DNA of 64,000 bases, taken from contig CM019228.1 of the NCBI GenBank assembly GCA_009741485.1, positions 1 through 64,000 on the forward strand, given 5' to 3'. Shown one piece after another: positions 61,201-64,000 of the stretch. Positions within the stretch are counted from its first letter, which is position 1; each line of letters begins with the position of its first letter. A program made the position numbers and the translations under genes. The notes below the pieces were generated by a model. That model was given only the letters and a program-made list of their open reading frames with translations. It had not been told where the DNA came from and did not search any database. Source of the DNA: Malurus cyaneus samueli (Eukaryota > Chordata > Aves > Passeriformes > Maluridae).

Positions 61201-64000
61201 AATATTGTTCCTCTAAGTAAACAAAATAACCCACTTCAGTGGCACAGGTTTAACTCTGTGCTCATAAGAGCTATATGAGGGTAGATGGAGTTTTCATGCC
61301 ATTCATTATCCAGGCGAGTTGCTGAATAGAATTTATTTAAGGAAGGAATAGTGTGATGATTTTAATTCTGTTAAGTGTAGCTTCCAAAATGCATTCTTTA
61401 TGCTTCATTTATTGCAAATGAATGACTCAGTTAAAACAGCATTTCAACACATTTTAGCCAAAATATTTGCTTTGCACAAAACAAAATAGAGATAACTGCA
61501 AGCAGATGTACATGAGAGAGAGTAAATAGACACACAGAGCAGAGAGCTATTTGTGGTGATACCTGTGGTCTGTTTTAGCACAAAACTTTCATGCTGAACA
61601 AGAAACACTAGTAAAGCTGATTTGCAAGTTCACATTTCCCTGATCTGCCCATTATTGTCAGTGTTTTGAAAAATCTGTAAACAAGAACACTATCTGTTTT
61701 CTTTCCACATAAATTCCAGGCCAATACACGTACTTAAAATATTTTCACTCTTGCGCACCAAGATGACAAGTGTGAATTTAAAAGGTCTTTATCTTCTAGC
61801 CATACATGCTATGTGGAAGACGAAGATTTTTCCTCAGTGTCTTTAGCATAATTAGCATGTATGGCAACATCCAGGCAATTTTAATTTCCCAATTAACACA
61901 GCCATACTGAAAATATCCTTTGTATAAAATATGCAGTAGTTCTTATCGGTAGACACTATACAACTTCTTCTGCCCTGTTATATCACTGCAGATGCTTATA
62001 TTCTAACAAGTTGAGAAATGAGAATTTTCTGCCCTATCAACCAGGGAAACGGAAATTGCTGTGCTCAGCAGAGTGGGGGCCGGGCTGCTGCCGTGGTCCC
62101 CCTCCAGGAGCAGCCACCCCAACGGCACACATGGAATTCCCAAGGGGCAGCAAGAACTTCTTCCTCAGTCCCAGTGGTGAATCAGTTTACCCTGCAAAGT
62201 CTGAGAATCAGGACATTTGTGACATTATCCTGCTGCTCTCTAGATGCTTTCGTAGCCACCGGATAAAACGGTGGCTGGAGTATAATTTGCTTGCTTGTAG
62301 TTAATATAATCCAGAAACTATTTGCATTCCTACTTTTAAGACTGATGGGAGACCAATAAAATCTAAAAAGCAAGCAATTATTTTTCCAAGACCAGTGGTA
62401 GACACCTAGTTGCACGTATGTTAAGTACTACTCATGGGAAGTTTTGAAATCTTTCTTTTCCCTAAGTAAAACCAAAGTGGATGACGGTGTTTATGGACGG
62501 CTTAGGAGTATACACATTTTTTGCTTCTTTGTTCTCTGATTGAAAAAATCAACCTACTGTCATTTTTTTTCATGGCTTAAACTAGAGGAGGGAAATGAAA
62601 GTTGGAAGGGGCATGGAAACCAGCATTTTCCTGCAGACCAGGGCTCTGGAGTGGAGAGATGCTGCAGAGATGCTCACAGTGATCCTGGCCACAGGACCTT
62701 TTTTCTATGCATAATCACACATTGGCACAAAGAACCTCCAGCATCTCATGGACAACTCCAGCTCCGCAGGCTGAGACAGAACTAACCGTCATTCCACCAG
62801 AGCCCTCTATCAGCACAGCTTAGTCCTCTTTAACTCACTCGAATGTCTAAATCTTGCAGATTTCTCTCGCAGAACACCTGAAAAATGCGGCCTTCCTGGC
62901 TTCCCCTGAAGCTGCAGTTCTTCCCAGCCTGCTTCTCCTCCCCTGGAAACCACTTACATCCCCTTGCTGGACACTTTCCTGCCGGTACCTGTAGCAAATC
63001 CCGTTTCAGAGCCTTTTTTCCGAATCTAACACTGATTTCTCAGCACTACTCTTAAGCAGCTCTCTGTGGAATTCTTCATATCAGATAAAATGAAGTGCTC
63101 CTCTTTGTTTCAAAGATTTTCACAGACAACCCTGCTTTGTCTTTTGTTGCTCATTTAGCACCAAGAAATGTGGGATTTGTCCACCTTTGTCCACCTGGCC
63201 ATGAAATCCACCTCTCCCTTCCTTTGCTCAAACATCCACAGTCACACCTTCTTCCATGCTGCCCTTTCTGCCTGGGAATATTTCCTTCTAAGTAAGCCCC
63301 AGCTGGCAGTGCTATCCTGCCTTTACCTCTTACAAATACACCCATCCCATTCCGGCAATTTTCTTTTTTGTCTGATACAACCGTACTCCAAGATTTTGAA
63401 CGATATTACTCTGTAATTTCCTTTACCTCCCTTGCTTGCAGACATGTCTTGTTTTCAATCTTCTCTTTATTCAAGGGTTGTGAGGTACCCAACATGAGGT
63501 TATCTCGGTCTACTGCTGGAATCTCTTGGCACTATGGTGCATTGGTGGCAGCTACAACACCCACAGACTCAAGGCCGTGTTGCCACTGAGCAGACAGCAG
63601 CACAGACCATCTGAAACAACGCCGACCACTTCTGCCTCCCTGCTGCATCATGTTCTTCTCACAGAACAACGTTTAAGGCATTAACACCCATGAATTATAA
63701 AACAATACAAAAGAAGCTCATGTTTTGCAGGCTTAGCTTTGCTGCAGTGTCCCCAATACAGGAAAGTCTCCATCAAGATCTTGTAATAATGAGTCAGGCG
63801 GAAGGATGGGGCAGAACTGCCGTGTTAATGAAAACCAAAGTGTGATTTTCTCTTCACTGGCAGCATTCCTATCCTTGTTCCCATTGCTTTTCAGTAACAG
63901 TCCATGAAAAGATTGTTTAAGCAATGATGAGAAGTTCAGAGGTTAATTAATGAGAAGAAAACAGCCACTTTACTGAGAAAAAGATCCAAGAAAAAAAAAA
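58271..64000. other. Upstream flank of MMP17, no gene seen
   Basis: 5.7 kb of ordinary, mostly AT-rich sequence. No exon of a neighbouring gene is recognised on either strand. Open frames around 59064-59556 lie in a modestly GC-rich patch but lack domains. An inverted repeat at 59069-59099 is listed separately. Confidence 0.6.
59069..59099. repeat. Inverted repeat, 13 bp arms with one mismatch
   Basis: AACAGCTAGCTAC at 59069-59081 pairs with GTAGGTAGCTGTT at 59087-59099 around a CTGTT loop, with one mismatched position. It is isolated, and no function is assigned. Confidence 0.7.

Overview
The window looks like one end of a bird chromosome. On the + strand it opens with CCCTAA-type telomeric repeats in the orientation expected for a left chromosome end. 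It then runs through a subtelomeric satellite and a very GC-rich island, and reaches one clearly recognisable gene: MMP17 (MT4-MMP, a GPI-anchored matrix metalloproteinase) on the minus strand. A vertebrate origin follows from the multi-exon MMP17 gene and the TTAGGG-type telomere. A bird is favoured by a CR1-like LINE tail and an avian-style gamma-type endogenous retrovirus remnant. The species cannot be fixed from the sequence alone.

Layout: (1) about 0.4-2.5 kb, heavily corrupted CCCTAA repeats; (2) about 2.5-8.1 kb, a 33-34 bp satellite carrying a telomere-like core, very degenerate on the telomere side and clean on the inner side; (3) 8.17-8.22 kb, three AATAAA hexamers on the minus strand; (4) 8.24-9.74 kb, a strong CpG island built from several families of short tandem repeats, each carrying palindromic or well-known promoter-type motifs (E2F-like, YY1-like, NRF1-like, CTCF-like); (5) about 9.8 kb, a tRNA-like sequence with intact pol III A and B boxes; (6) 10.3-14.6 kb, low-complexity and then AT-rich sequence with no gene seen; (7) 14.8-17.5 kb, a broken retroviral pol-env-LTR remnant on the + strand; (8) CpG islands at about 17.6-18.0 and 19.6-20.3 kb; (9) 20.35-58.3 kb, MMP17; (10) 58.3-64 kb, upstream flank with no gene seen.

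MMP17 resolves into ten coding exons with consensus splice sites and matching phases. They give a 574-residue protein: signal peptide, propeptide with cysteine switch, RRKR furin site, zinc-protease domain with [11 protein letters not shown], hinge, four-bladed hemopexin domain closed by a Cys pair, and a hydrophobic C-terminal GPI-attachment signal. Exon 1 is the one uncertain part, because it resembles the mammalian protein in two different frames.

The most interesting non-genic structure is the island at 8.2-9.7 kb. It sits between satellite and unique DNA, carries arrays of E2F-, NRF1- and CTCF-like sites, and faces the telomere. This resembles the known human layout of CpG-island TERRA promoters with CTCF sites, but the repeat units are different. 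A promoter role here is inference, not something the sequence proves.
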